The notes beneath the pieces are model-generated. The model did not search any database, was not told where the DNA came from, and saw nothing but the letters and a program-made list of their open reading frames with translations. The position numbers were made by a program, and so were the translations under genes. DNA of 64,000 nt, taken from assembly GCA_023974075.1 (NCBI GenBank), contig JAMFTG010000495.1, positions 1 through 64,000 of the forward strand, written 5' to 3'. Position 1 is the stretch's first letter. The number at the start of each line of letters is the position of its first letter. The stretch comes from Chaenocephalus aceratus (Eukaryota > Chordata > Actinopteri > Perciformes > Channichthyidae). Positions 1 through 37,166 of the stretch are shown piece by piece.

Positions 1-23072
<23,072 letters not shown>

Positions 23073-23422
23073 GACTCAGCAACTCTCTAACACACAGCAG
23101 CAAGAGCTCATACGGTCCAAACCGTTTCTTCAAGTCTGTGTCAAGAACAGCATGGCAACATCTAACTCACGTGCAGGGAACTTCCGCTAGGACTGGCAGT
23201 GACAACATGGAGACTTCCGCTCATGCATTTTCAGAATAAATGCAGAAAAACACATTGTTGGTGTCTTCTGTGAACAAAAATATGATAATAGGAAAACTAA
23301 TAGGTTTTCCTCAAATGTAGTCATAGTGTTATCTGTACAATAAGAGTAAGACACACTGTAACGTTCTCTAAAAATGGCTGCCCTATAAATACCAAATGTT
23401 GAATACAACCCAAATCTTTTAA
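23073..23422. promoter_or_regulatory. TGS1 5' flank / presumed promoter side
   Basis: Sequence directly upstream of the TGS1 start codon. A TGS1 5' UTR and promoter must lie here or just beyond, but no TATA box or defined start site is evident. The assignment is positional. Confidence 0.4.
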
Positions 23423-23812
23423 CCCTTAGATGAATAAGTGGGTCTTTTTTGACCCGGTGAGGTGGTTTTCTTGTAGTATCTTTGTAATTAAAAAATTGTA
23501 TCATTTCATATTCCAGCTATTCCTCAAAAAACATGTTTTGGATATCATGCCATTCAAATTTTAAATTGACATTTTGTACATTTTAAGAAATTGTAGTTTT
23601 TGTATTACTACAAATAGTTGTTGTATTACTACCCCAAGCGGGTAGTAAGTGGGTCAACAATTACCCGCATGCATTTTCTATGGAATCCTGGGAACCTTTG
23701 ATTCTTATCACCTGTGGCTGTCAGGAATACATTCACTGTGTCGACCACACAGACTACATCACAAGTGACACCGTGACACGATTATTTTACACAGCAAGAT
23801 CTGATACCTCAG

Positions 23813-23860
<48 letters not shown>

Positions 23861-24277
23861 TATAATAATAATAATAACAATACATTATATTGTTATAGGG
23901 CACACAAAGGACACACAACATCGCTTTACAATATAAGGGAAGGTTAGGGTGGGGGTATAGGACTATCAAACTTGATCAACCGGCATGGATTGATGGGGGG
24001 TGGGCTATGAGTAGACAAGGGGAGAAGAGATGAGTTTTGAAAAGGGACTGGAATACTGTGAGATCTTTGCATCAATATGTTCAAAACGTTTTTTTTTCCA
24101 AATATAATTTTTTTTCTAAATAGTGAAAATTAAATATAAAATGTTTCTAGTGTGAACCAAAATATAATACTAGATATTATGCAAGTGATGCAAACATGGC
24201 ATACAAACACATTATTCAAATACGGGTCCTTTTTGACCCACTTATGGAAGAGTGTACGGTCCTCGTGCATCTAAGGC
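23423..24277. mobile_element. piggyBac-like MITE
   Basis: The left end is TTAA then CCCTTAGATGAATAAGTGGG. The right end complements it (GACCCACTTAT...CATCTAAGG) without an intact TTAA. The GTGGGTC(A/T)TTTTTGACCC palindrome resembles piggyBac termini. It contains an (ATT)n run at about 23814-23875. No transposase. Confidence 0.7.
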
Positions 24278-24720
24278 GTAGGCCTATCAACAATTTACTG
24301 TAGGCCTACTACACTTGCTGATTCAGAACTTGTGTTTTTAGTTATCAAGAACACAACAAATACACCCGATTTAATTTGGCTCATGTATGTAGATCATTTA
24401 CTTGTATTTACTGTAACAGACTCTTCGACTGTATCGTTGGATTCATATCTATAGCCTACATGTATTTAGTCGTTTAGTTGTGCAAGTATGAGTAGGGATT
24501 GATGCAATCATATTTGATGACAACACATTTTCATCAACTTTGTTGCTCTTTATTTAATGTATGCGTGTGTGTTCATTTTGTGTCATGTTGAATTTTTGAA
24601 TAGTGTATTGTATTCAAACACACCGTATTTGCACTTTTATTTTGAAGGAAGTGTCTGTTGTGTTGCTGTTTAGCGGAAATTATTTGTCGGTCCAGTATTG
24701 TATTGTCAGGAACTGAATCA
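24278..24720. other. TGS1-TMEM68 intergenic spacer
   Basis: AT-rich sequence; no gene or repeat recognised. Confidence 0.45.
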
Positions 24721-25920
<1,200 letters not shown>

Positions 25921-26070
25921 TTAACACCTTGTCGTGTCACCGTCAAAGCGTTCCGGGTTCAGGGACAGGACAGTTGTTAGCTTACGGACTTGAATGTTCT
26001 TTCCGTGTAATATTAAATATATATAAGCTTGTTTTAATGGATCTGTTCATGGAGTAGTCGACTGTCAAAG
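25921..26070 (+). promoter_or_regulatory. TMEM68: TMEM68 promoter / 5' UTR exon (predicted)
   Basis: It ends with a good donor (GTCAAAG|GTAACG at 26070/26071). The next exon carries the start codon and has an acceptor at 26931-26933, so a non-coding first exon here is expected. The transcription start is not determined. Confidence 0.5.
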
Positions 26071-26941
26071 GTAACGTGTTCCTGTCAGTATTCTGTGTGT
26101 GGTGTTATTTAAGGTGATGCTCTCTGTTTACGCTGAAGGCTTCGCTGTCAACTCACATTCTTCTGGTTCGTTAGCTCACTGTTTTAGCTTAGCTCATATA
26201 AGGTTACTAGGTTATTAAATGTATTGCTTTGACTGTACCCGTCTACTTCTTATAGCTACAGTGTAACGTTAACATTGTTCCCTGCAGTAAAGCTATGCTC
26301 CAATAAATAACTATCATGTGATTCAGTGCTACAAATACGTCTGGTGCTCGTGACTACAGGGCTATGGAAAAAGTGTCACTGTATTTTTACAGTTATCATT
26401 GTTCAGCTTTTTTAAGTCAGTTAATTCATTAGTTGATTGATAGAGTATTTGTCACCAGTACAATTTGCTAAACACAACTATGACTTTTCTCTGTTTCAGT
26501 TTCTCTAGTGAAACTGCTCATTTCCAGGTGTATATCAGTATGTAGTGTCTCTCCTGGGACATGTCTCCATGCTTTAATGTTCCAAAAGCTCTTTATTGTT
26601 CTCATACTGCCTGTGCTGCAGCACCTCTTTTCGCCCTCTGCCAGCCCCTTAGCCTATCACGGACAATGTGTTGGAGCGCTAGCCAATAGAAGTGCCAGTG
26701 ATGTCATTATGTTACGAAAGTAAACAAAGTCTAGCAATAAAGCTTTCTTCCATGAAATAATATGCAATTGAACCTCATGTGATTCAATGCTGCGAATGAG
26801 GCTGGCTACATTGCTATTGAAATCCCAATATTTACCTGATGGAAATCAGTACAACAGGCAAGACAATTGCAATATTGCAACATTTGAGCTAATGGACTAA
26901 CGAGTGGTGTTTTCCTCCTTTAGTTCACCTGTGTGTAGCAG

Positions 26942-26983
26942 ATGTTCTCCACACAGCCTGTGAGGCTCATCTCAGCTGTTTGA
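26942..26983 (+). promoter_or_regulatory. Short upstream ORF in TMEM68 5' UTR
   Basis: ATG at 26942 opens a 13-codon frame (MFSTQPVRLISAV) ending at TGA 26981-26983, 15 nt before the TMEM68 start. Such uORFs commonly lower translation of the main frame; the effect here is inference. Confidence 0.55.
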
Positions 26984-26998
26984 AGCGTCCGCAGCAGG

Positions 26999-27058
26999 AT
27001 GTCCCGCAGCGGGAACGAGTCCTGTCTGAGGGGAGCAGAGGACACTGTCTCCTTCCTG
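26999..27058 (+). CDS. TMEM68: TMEM68 coding exon 1
   Basis: Encodes [20 protein letters not shown] and ends with the donor GTAGGA. The start has A at -3. The exon extends 5' to 26934 as UTR. Confidence 0.9.
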
Positions 27059-30000
27059 GTAGGATCCCTGTCCTTTTTTCATTTCATTTCAAACCTTTAT
27101 TTAACCAGGTAGGTCCCATTGAGATCATTGATCTCTTTTTCAAGGGATACCTGCTAATATTTGCATAATGATTGCTGTTCATTCTTTTACACACACAGGT
27201 AATGCATACATGCACATGTACATTTGCATTGGAGTAATGCAAAGGTGATAGAGTTAGCAGTCAGCGCTCCAAAAATGCTCTGATCAAATGATTAAAGGAA
27301 TTGGTTGATTACTCGACCAAAAGCTAATGATTATGTTATCGTATCAGGGGTTTGACTACTGTTTACTAACGTGCCAGTTGTAGCTCAGTTTGTTCAATTG
27401 AATTGTTATTTATTGCAGTGCTGCTGGAAACATGTTGACATGTTGGAGCAAAAAAAACAAGAGGAAAACATCTTTTAAATACAAATAATGCAACTAGTAC
27501 AAAGGATACACGTATACTGGGCCTATCTTCACTGCCAGACGGTGCTGAGTTGGTTCAAACACTACATCAGGTTGGGAGGAAGAAATAGAAAAGGTGACAT
27601 TGTATGTGTTCAGTTATACAGGTGTAATACACATTTATTTTTAATGTAATAAATACATTTGATTTAATAAGTCAGTTAATCAATTAGATGATTGACAGAG
27701 AATTCTTCACCAACTGTTTTGTAAATCCAATAGAATTTGCAAACAAACAACACTGACTGGCTGCTCCCTGTTGCAGAGGATCTGCTGCTTTGCGTTTACT
27801 ATCTGACGGAAAACTGAATCCGGGCATTTAAAGACTCTTGGAAATAATTGTGGGCATGTTACACTACCTTTGACATTCTATTCTAACTAAGAGATTGAGA
27901 GACAAATCGTCAGAGTTATTGGTCTCTGCTTACAAGATAGGATGCATATTGAATCCTTGTCCCTAAATCAACATCTCTATTCTGCTCATTTTCAGGTTCA
28001 GGTTCATATTAGTATTTTGTTTCTCTACTGTGTAATAATATATCATAATAATGTTACGAATAACAATACAATTGACAAAGTGCTTCACAAGAAAAAAGTA
28101 AAAAAATAAGACCACAGAAACATGAAGACAATACAAAGGTGTGCCAGAAGTTAAGATTAACATAAAACAAAACACAGGAACGTAAGAGTCCCAAAAGGAA
28201 CCAACAAAGGAATCTTACTTCACATCACACACATCTTAAGGAGACACCAAGGCCAATTCAAAAAGATGGCTCTTCAGTTGTTCTTAAAAGCTGAGACTGC
28301 AGACCGAATGTCTGTAGGGGGAGAGTTCCATACTGTTGGAGCCACTACTTCAAAGGCTTTAGTTCTCAACGGAGAGCGAGGGCAGCCAGTAGGCCCCGCA
28401 CGGAAGACCTAACATGCTTTAATGTTCAAAAAGGCATTTCTGTTTCTCATACTGCCTGCTGCAAGTGTTTTCAGTGTGTGTGCTGTTCCACAGGTGTGTG
28501 TGTTCCATCAGTGGGAGGAGTGGGCGGGCCTCGGTCAGTTGGAGGACTATCTGAGTGTTTTGGAGTACCTGCTGTGGGTCTTCACCCCTCTGATCATCGT
28601 CTTCATCCTGCCCTTCCTCATCGTCATCCTCCTTTACCTCTCCATACTCTTCCTTCATGTCTACAAGGTACGCAAACACAGTTTCCATCATGTTCTTTTC
28701 CATTATGGCAACAGTAAATTACACGTCATGTCATTTACCAAATGATACCATCACTCAAATGATTCCAAATGTCATCTATTTATATAAAATAGTAAGTGCC
28801 GCAATGGGAAGTGTCAGTGTTTTGCAGGGAATTTCATCCCCTTCATCAGTCTACCCTAGAATAGATTATTTATTATCAACACTAAGGAAAGTGAAATGGT
28901 GGAAGGGAGTGGGAGTGGGGTGGTGGATGTCTCAGACCATAGGCAAATCACAATGAATCTAATCAAAATATTTCAACTCTAACTATTGATGATATACTCT
29001 TAAAGGAATGGTATGCTCATGACAGTCATTTTTAAATAATTATCATCCGATAAAACAGACCAGTCTCTGCCAGTCTTTTTTTTTTTTTTTAATCCGATGA
29101 CATTATCAGTGATTTTAAACTGATTATATACCGAAATAACATCAACACTGTGGGCGCCGCCATTTTCCGGACGTGACGTAAACCATGCGTTTGGTTTTCG
29201 AAGACACGTTGATCTCCATGTTATTTACTGTAGTTTCTCTATTCAAATATGCCTCACTGTATCGCGAAATATTGCCACAATTCTGATAGGAACAATCCAC
29301 GGAATGCTCGGTTCCATCTGTTGCCAAAAGGTAAGCGTAAGAAGTACATTCGGAGGCAGTGGCTAGCGAAATGTGGCCGGCCCGAACCGAGAGATTTACA
29401 GGCTCATGTATGCAGCGAACATTTCAAATTTCCGGACGACTACTCTGAGAGTATGATAAAACATAACATGGGATTTAAAGAACAACCATTACTCAATGGA
29501 GATGCAGTACCATCGGTCTTTCTGGTGTCATCACCGACCAGGACACCAGTTCGGCCAGTTGAGAAATCGCCCTCTGCAAGTGTGAAGCGACGGAGGAGCA
29601 GAAGTAGTGCTCGGAGTAAGAATAAGGTATGTTATAGCGCATTTCCATTGCAGCGGCTAGCCCCGTTTTAACGTCCTTTAGCGTCCAGGCCAGGACAGTT
29701 CGTGGTGGCCTTTCCATATAGCGTAGTACCGGCTAGTGTGTATTTTCCCCCAGTTTTTTCCGGCCCCATAAAATCGTGATTCTATGGCCAGGGACAACGA
29801 AGCTGAGTATGCTAAACTAGAGAGGGAATCGCTAGCAAGGGTGGTACTACATGCATATATATAGTATCTTGTATCATCTTCCCATTATACACACATGCAT
29901 TTCCAAACATCTGGACTACCTATGTTGCAAATGTATTATCTTTTCAATTTACACACGGCATCTATTGCACGTCTGTCCGTCCTGGGAGAGGGATCCCTCC

Positions 30001-31768
30001 TCTGTTGCTCTCCCTGAGGTTTCTCCCATGTTCCCTTTAAACTGTGGGTTTTCTTCGGAAGTTTTTCCTTGTACGATGTGAGGGTCTAAGGACAGAGGGT
30101 CTGAGGACAGAGGGTGTCGTATTGTCATACTGATATGTATGGCTGAATTCCCCCATCCAATCTCTTCACATTGGTCAAAACTTCTTCCTCTGCTGACGAG
30201 TCCGAACTCAAATACTCCGCCATGTTTCCGTGTGTTGACAAAGTGAACGCATGGATGACGTCACGACCATCACGTGACTACTGAAAATGGCAAAAATGGC
30301 GGCGGCCAGACGGAATATACAGGTTTTGATAAAAAAGAGCTATAACATCATTATTTACCGGGGAATATCGCTGATTTCTTCAGGGTATGATTTAAACATA
30401 ATGTTTCACTAAATACTGAAGTTTTGATTAATTATCTAATGAGTGGACCATTCCTTTAAAGGTGGGGTCGGTCATCATGGAGAAACCAGCTCGAGTGCGC
30501 TAGAATTTGAAAATACACAGTCGGAACAAATCTGCCACTTCCTTACAGAGCCCCTCCTCCAACACACACGAACGTGCACATGACCAATAGGCGCATTCAC
30601 ACTGCGGTAATTTTCCCACAAAGGTTCATGCGAACTTAGTTCATGATCGCGTTCACAGCAAAAAGAGCCGGTACTAAAAGTAGTTCACGCGAACCTTTTT
30701 ACCCTCTCGAAAGTCCCTGCTAGAGAGCAGGGACTTTCGAGCGGCTCTTTTGTGAGAAAAGAGCTATATTCCTGATTGGCTGGGCGGATTGCAAACCACG
30801 CCCCGTAAAACTCCCAAAAAGTTTTGTGAAGCTGCCATTTTATTATCCTGGCATTAGCATTATTAGCATTAGCATTAGCCCAGCGCAGAAACGCAGAGAG
30901 ACTAACTTATGGCAACACAAAATAAAACATGGGAGCGGTGGAGATGAGGAGGTGTCGGCGTTCTGGCGATTTACTCGGAAGGCTTCAGTGGAAGAGAACT
31001 GAAGCCAGTCCCCACCTCCGGGGACTTCCGGCCGGGGACTTTGGGCGGCAGTATACGCCGTGAAGTGGTTTGCGGCCTGCCAGTAAACCCAAAGCAGAAG
31101 AAGAAGAAGTGAGGTCAGCGGCTTCATTTGCCTAATCCACCCCCAGCGATCAACAAAACCATTAAAGAATGAAATCATTTGGAAATATAAACTTGAGAGA
31201 AAAAGCAGCGTACTGTGCTGGTTTGCATACTTGGAGGGATAATTATAATAGACAGGGAAAGGTATCTCTGCATTATGTACTAAGTTGAGATGTATTCAGA
31301 TGTTTACAAACTGATCTTTCAGCATTACCATTTTAGGCCCGGGTGTTATCCGCTATCGTTCTTTATCGTATGGACGGTTCGTCCACACGAGACCGTAACG
31401 GAACCGCGGAAACAGAGCCCTCAACATACGCCAAGTGAGGTCTGGTAACGTAACGCTTGCAGCACCGTGTGTACGCCCTGAACGATCATAGCCCCGCCTC
31501 TCCCCACCTCTCCTGCTCACCCCCACGTCATTGCTGATACGTTTCGCCAACAACAATGGCGGATCACAGAGTTGCGTTCGTGCTCCAGACGCTACTGACC
31601 ATGCTACAGATGTTAGTGCACAATCTACAGCTCCTCGACCACAACCACCAGCAACAAGTGGACATGGAGAACTACATGAACCACATGTTGCTAAATCCAT
31701 CGCGGAGAATAACCAGAAGGGCAACCATGCTCGGGGGGTCTTCTGCGCTGCTTTTGGTGTATTTTGCA

Positions 31769-31803
<35 letters not shown>

Positions 31804-34800
31804 TATTTAATTTGTTAGCCTTTTTACAGGTGCTCAAAGACGCTTTACAGATATAGTGAAGAGAAAAGAAAAGAAAGGAACAACAAATAAATATTTGGTT
31901 AAAGTTAAAGTCAAATAATACAAAAACAATCACACATTAAAAGCCAGATTGAAGAGGTGAGTTGTTTTGAAGGTGGTGAGGTCAGTGCCGTCTCTGATGG
32001 GTTGTGGGAGTGAGTTCCAGAGGGAGGGGGCAGCGACGGAGAAGGCTCTGTCCCCCCAGGTCCGGTGATTGATGTGGGTGGGGATGGATAGGAGGTTGGC
32101 TTCTGATGAGCGGAGGCAGCGGGAAAGGCAGCAGGTCTGTGAGGTAGCGGGGTGTGGTGGTGCAGCAGGTCTGTGAGGTAGGGGGTGTGGTGGTGCAGCA
32201 GGTCTGTGAGGTAGGGGGTGTGGTGGTGCAGCAGGTCTGTGAGGTAGCGGGGTGTGGTGGTGCAGCAGGTCTGTGAGGTAGGGGCAGGGGTGTGGTGGTG
32301 CAGCAGGTCTGTGAGGTAGGGGGAAGGGGCGTGGTGGTGCAGCAGGTCTGTGAGGTAGCGGGGTGTGGTGGTGCAGCAGGTCTGTGAGGTAGCGGGGTGT
32401 GGTGGTGCAGCAGGTCTGTGAGGTAGCGGGGTGTGGTGGTGCAGCAGGTCTGTGAGGTAGGGGGAAGGGGTGTGGTGGTGCAGCAGGTCTGTGAGGTAGG
32501 GGGAGGGGTGTGGTGGTGCAGCAGGTCTGAGGTAGGGGAAGGGGTGTGGTGGTGCAGCAGGTCTGTAGGTAGGGGGGGTGTGGTGCAGCAGTCTGAGCGG
32601 GGTGTGGTGGTGCAGCAGGTATGTGAGGTAGGGGGGGGGTGTGGTGGTGCAGCAGGTCTGTGAGGTAGGGGGGGGTGTGGTGGTGCAGCAGGTCTGAGGT
32701 AGGGGGAAGGGGTGTGGTGGTGCAGCAGGTCTGTGAGGTAGGGGGAAGGGGTGTGGTGGTGCAGCAGGTATGTGAGGTAGGGGGGGGGTGTGGTGGTGCA
32801 GCAGGTCTGTGAGGTAGGGGGGGGTGTGGTGGTGCAGCAGGTCTGAGGTAGGGGGAAGGGGTGTGGTGGTGCAGCAGGTCTGTGAGGTAGGGGGAAGGGG
32901 TGTGGTGGTGCAGCAGGTCTGTGAGGTAGGGGAAGGGGTGTGGTGGTGCAGCAGGTCTGTAAGGTAGGGGGGGTGTGGTGGTGCAGCAGGTCTGTGAGGT
33001 AGGGGGAAGGGGTGTGGTGGTGCATCAGGTCTGTGAGGTAGGGGGAAGGGGTGTGGTGGTGCAGCAGGTCTGTGAGGTAGGGGGAAGGGGTGTGGTGGTG
33101 CAGCAGGTCTGTGAGGTAGGGGGAAGGGGTGTGGTGGTGCAGCAGGTCTGTGAGGTAGGGGGAAGGGGTGTGGTGGTGCAGCAGGTCTGTGAGGTAGGGG
33201 GAAGGCGTGTGGTGGTGCAGCAGGTCTGTGAGGCAGGGGGAAGGGGTGTGGTGGTGCAGCAGGTCTGTGAGGTAGGGGGAAGGGGTGTGGTGGTGCAGCA
33301 GGTCTGTGAGGTAGGGGGAAGGGGTGTGGTGGTGCAGCAGGTCTGTGAGGTAGGGGGAAGGGGTGTGGTGGTGCAGCAGGTCTGTGAGGTAGGGGGAAGG
33401 GGTGTGGTGGTGCAGCAGGTCTGTGAGGTAGGGGGGGGCTGATTGTTGAGGGCTTTGTGAGTAATGAGGAGGACTTTGAAGTTGATTCTTTGACGGACGG
33501 GGAGCCAGTGGAGGTCCTGGAGGACGGGAGTGATGTGGTCTCGGGAGCGGGTGTGGGTGAGGAGGCGGGCAGCAGAGTTCTGGATATGTTGGAGTGTATT
33601 GAGGAGGTTGGATGGTGTGCCGTAGAGCAGGGGTGCCCAGTAGTGGGGCAATGCTGGTAGTCATTCGAGTCATTCATAAAAAAAAAAACTATGTTCAATC
33701 TGAATTTTCTTTAAAATAAAAAACATCTATATTGATTCTGACTTTTCCACATCCAACTCACAGGTTTATCATTACTTTGAGAAAAACGATTATTAATGTT
33801 CCCCTTTTTAGAAGTGTAGTTAAGGTCATTTGTTCCGGAAATGTCATTTTCGAGCCTGAGACCTGAAAAACAGGCTCAGTGCTTAACAGTTTAAGAAACA
33901 AAATATCAACTTTGAACAGAAGGGTTTAAAGACACGTTTTTAATGCAAATGAACTTGAAACATAAACCTATTTGTCATTTCAAAATTCACTTTTATTGTC
34001 TGCGTGAAAGGCACAGTAGGCTATGAGCGAATACATATCAACATTCAAAAATTAGAAAGTCGTACAATATATACCATGTGCTACTGTCTAGGATTAAGTA
34101 TGATGAGATTTTTCAGCCCGCGACCCCCAAAATAGCAGTGTCAGAGACTGGCGACCCCCGACGGGATAGTGATCTCCAGTGTGCTGGGCAGTGTGGCGGC
34201 GGAGGGAGCCGAGGGCACCACCGGAGGAGAGGCGAGCGATGACAGCAGCATCACCGTGGTGCAGATAGGGCAGACCTCATCCAGTTAGCATGTATGCTAA
34301 CTGGACATGCCCGCTCAGTTAGCATACTGTATATATTACTTATGTATTCCATTTCTTTAAATTGAATATTTAAAATACAAATTAGCAAAATAAACACAAT
34401 TATACTGCGCTAAACAGCCAAATCGACAAACAACCGAGAACCTAAATAGTATGTAATTATATCTAAATCCACGACGTTAATTACCTGTACTTGGTGCGCC
34501 ATATTGTCTGTTGTCTGTAAACCTCCATGTCTGATTAAATATCCTTGCGTCAGCGTCTCACGTGTTGGGCGCGCTCTCTTCTGACCATATTTGGAAGTAC
34601 AACTTCCTACAAATTCCTACAGGTTCAACCTCCACCGGCTGCGGCTGCACCCTTCTCGTATTTTGTGGCGGAAGCACAGCGCCACTTACATGCCCGGCAT
34701 ATGTACTACAGCGCAACCAGCGGGTGGAGCGGTCTCGTGTGGACGGACACGTTTCTTGAGCCGATTCCGTGTGGATGGAAGACTTTTTTGAATACAACTT

Positions 34801-37107
34801 CGGTTCGTTTTCATTTTCGTCTCCCTGTGGACGGGGCCTTAGTAGAAGCTATGCATAAAAACAAATATGAAAATAAATCTTTTGAAGGCAAGCAAAAAGA
34901 GCTTTAACAAGAACAATGGTTTGGGACTGCAGGGGATGTTTATTCAATGGAAGCAAACCAACTATACATTTAAAAACTGATATCCAAACTGTTAAATGCC
35001 CCTGATAACGGTGTTGGTTCTATTTTTTTATGTCGTATTCTTTGGTAATTGTAAAATTGCTACCATGTTAATAATTGCCATGATACTCAACTATTACTCA
35101 CAATTTATATTTTCATATAATTAGACAGACCATTTTTTATATGAGCAGAAAGACAAGTTTGTGAGGACTGAAAAGGAAAGCCACCAAAATGTTACAAGAA
35201 ATGTAAAGTAGCCAGCTGAATGCTGATTAGAGCATGCATCTGAGCAACCAATCTACTGAAGGACTGTTCAAATCTGTTGCTGATTTCTTGTCCTATTAGT
35301 CGATGAGTAAGCCTGAAATGTATCATTTTAATTTTTTTTAGAGAAAGAATCAGCTGAGGGAAGCTTACTGCAACAACCTGTGGGATGGAGCCAGGAAGAC
35401 CCTGGCTACTCTGTGGGACGGACATGGAGCCATATGGCACGGTAAGACCCCATTAGCTGCTTTCACACCAAGTACTTTGCCGAACTGGCTTCAGTAGAAG
35501 CTCTTATGATTGCGGGCATCTTTCAAATTGCCTTCCATTTGGCCCGGACCTCAGAAAGTCGACAATCAACAGTCAAAAATATGCAGTTTCCATGCCTTTT
35601 CTGCACATTTTTGCAACCTAGGGAAACGGCCGGAAATGTTCCGTTCCAGGAAAAGTTCAGCCCATATCCAATGCGATGCAACGTTGCGAAGGAATAGTCA
35701 GTCACTCGAACGGGGAGCTCACAGGCTACAATGTACCATTTTCCAACATTTAGATGTCAGATAAGCTACTCTGCCTTCCACATCATCTGTCTCTTTCTCA
35801 CACACACTCACACACTCACACACACACTGCTGGCAATGATGTTGAGTGTTAGTCCAGCAGCTCCCTCTGCTAGCGGCACATGCAATTACAACAGACACAT
35901 ATACACTCCATAACACACACATACAAGACGAGACACCCCAGGCGAATAGGGTAATTGTTTTAACTTAAAGGTATCAGCTAGAAATTTCTCCAGTTAATTA
36001 CTTATAATAAGACAATTGTTTTTTGTATTACAAGTTTTCTGAAATAGCATGTTTCAATATGCAAATTAGCCATTATCTAATTAAATATGCACATATTTTA
36101 ACACATTTCAGGAATCTAAATCTGAACTTTGGATAAAGCCAGGTTCAAAATTATTGTTTCATTTTGTAGTCATATTAGTATCTAAGGCTTTTACTGAAGG
36201 GATATTGGATATCTCTTTTTATCACTCCATAAATCAGAAAATACTGTCAACAGCCCTAAAATATCAATTTTCGCCATGTTTTTAGGTATACAATGTTGTA
36301 TAATTCAGGCTATGAATGATATATGAACAAACCCTTCTGTAAACGCCTTCATAATATTGATAGGAAGATAACTGGAAGGTTTGGTGTATCTACGTGCTAC
36401 TGAAGTTGAAATTTCGAACTCAGAGTAGGAGAAAAAACTCATTTTGAGAAAACGACCTTTAAAGATTGCAGTGAGGCGCTAGCTAAACCCTCCTGTTCTT
36501 TGGACGACAGCTTGCGCCTCGACGCACTCCGTGAAGGTATTTCATGTTCGGGGTCATTTGTTTTTTGTAGGGCTGTCAAGTTAACGCGTTAATAACGCGT
36601 TAACGCAATTTTTTTTTAACGCGATTAACGCATGTGTATTTTTTTTTCCTCGGCCGCCCCGTAGTTTCAGAGCGCATCGAGTTTAAAATACCATCTACAA
36701 ACTGATGCTGCTGACAGCCCCGCTGCTGACAGCCCCGCTGCTGACAGCCCCGCTCCTGCCGCCCGCTTGTGGCAGACCACGCTCACCGGCAGGCACCGAC
36801 TGGCCATCGGAAGGACCGGGAGGGTGTGTGTATGTGTGGCCCGAGCGAGAGAGACCTTACGTGCATTGTTGTTGTTAGCATCTGGTGCTAGCTAGCTGCG
36901 CTAACGGATATAAGGAGCTGTTTAAATGAAAACAGAGGAGCGCTCTATCCACACAACTGCGCCGAGCACTTGACTTGATGCAGGAAGCCAGACAGTGGGA
37001 CATTGTACGAAAAGTCAGCACACTCATGATTGCAGCAACATGATTGCAGCGTCCAGGCAGCTCCCGTTCGAGCATATGCCTTGAGTTGCACATAGCTCCA
37101 ACGATCC

Positions 37108-37166
<59 letters not shown>

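Larger units (their letters stand above)
29000..30461 (+). mobile_element. THAP-encoding DNA element in TMEM68 intron 2
   Basis: Ends TTAAAGGAATGGT (29000) and ACCATTCCTTTAA (to about 30460) are inverted. It contains a THAP-domain frame, a piece of the PIF/Harbinger-like family of 58426 (29637-29830, CATTTCCATTGCAGCGGCTA) and a conserved fish repeat (29985-30130). It may be a P-element-type transposon with later insertions; no transposase core was found. Confidence 0.65.

Noticed and set aside
31911..33698. Pro/His-rich frames of 563 and 595 codons on the minus strand
   Set aside because: They are the L2-derived minisatellite read in alternative frames; only the part with L2 RT homology has biological origin, as a dead transposon.
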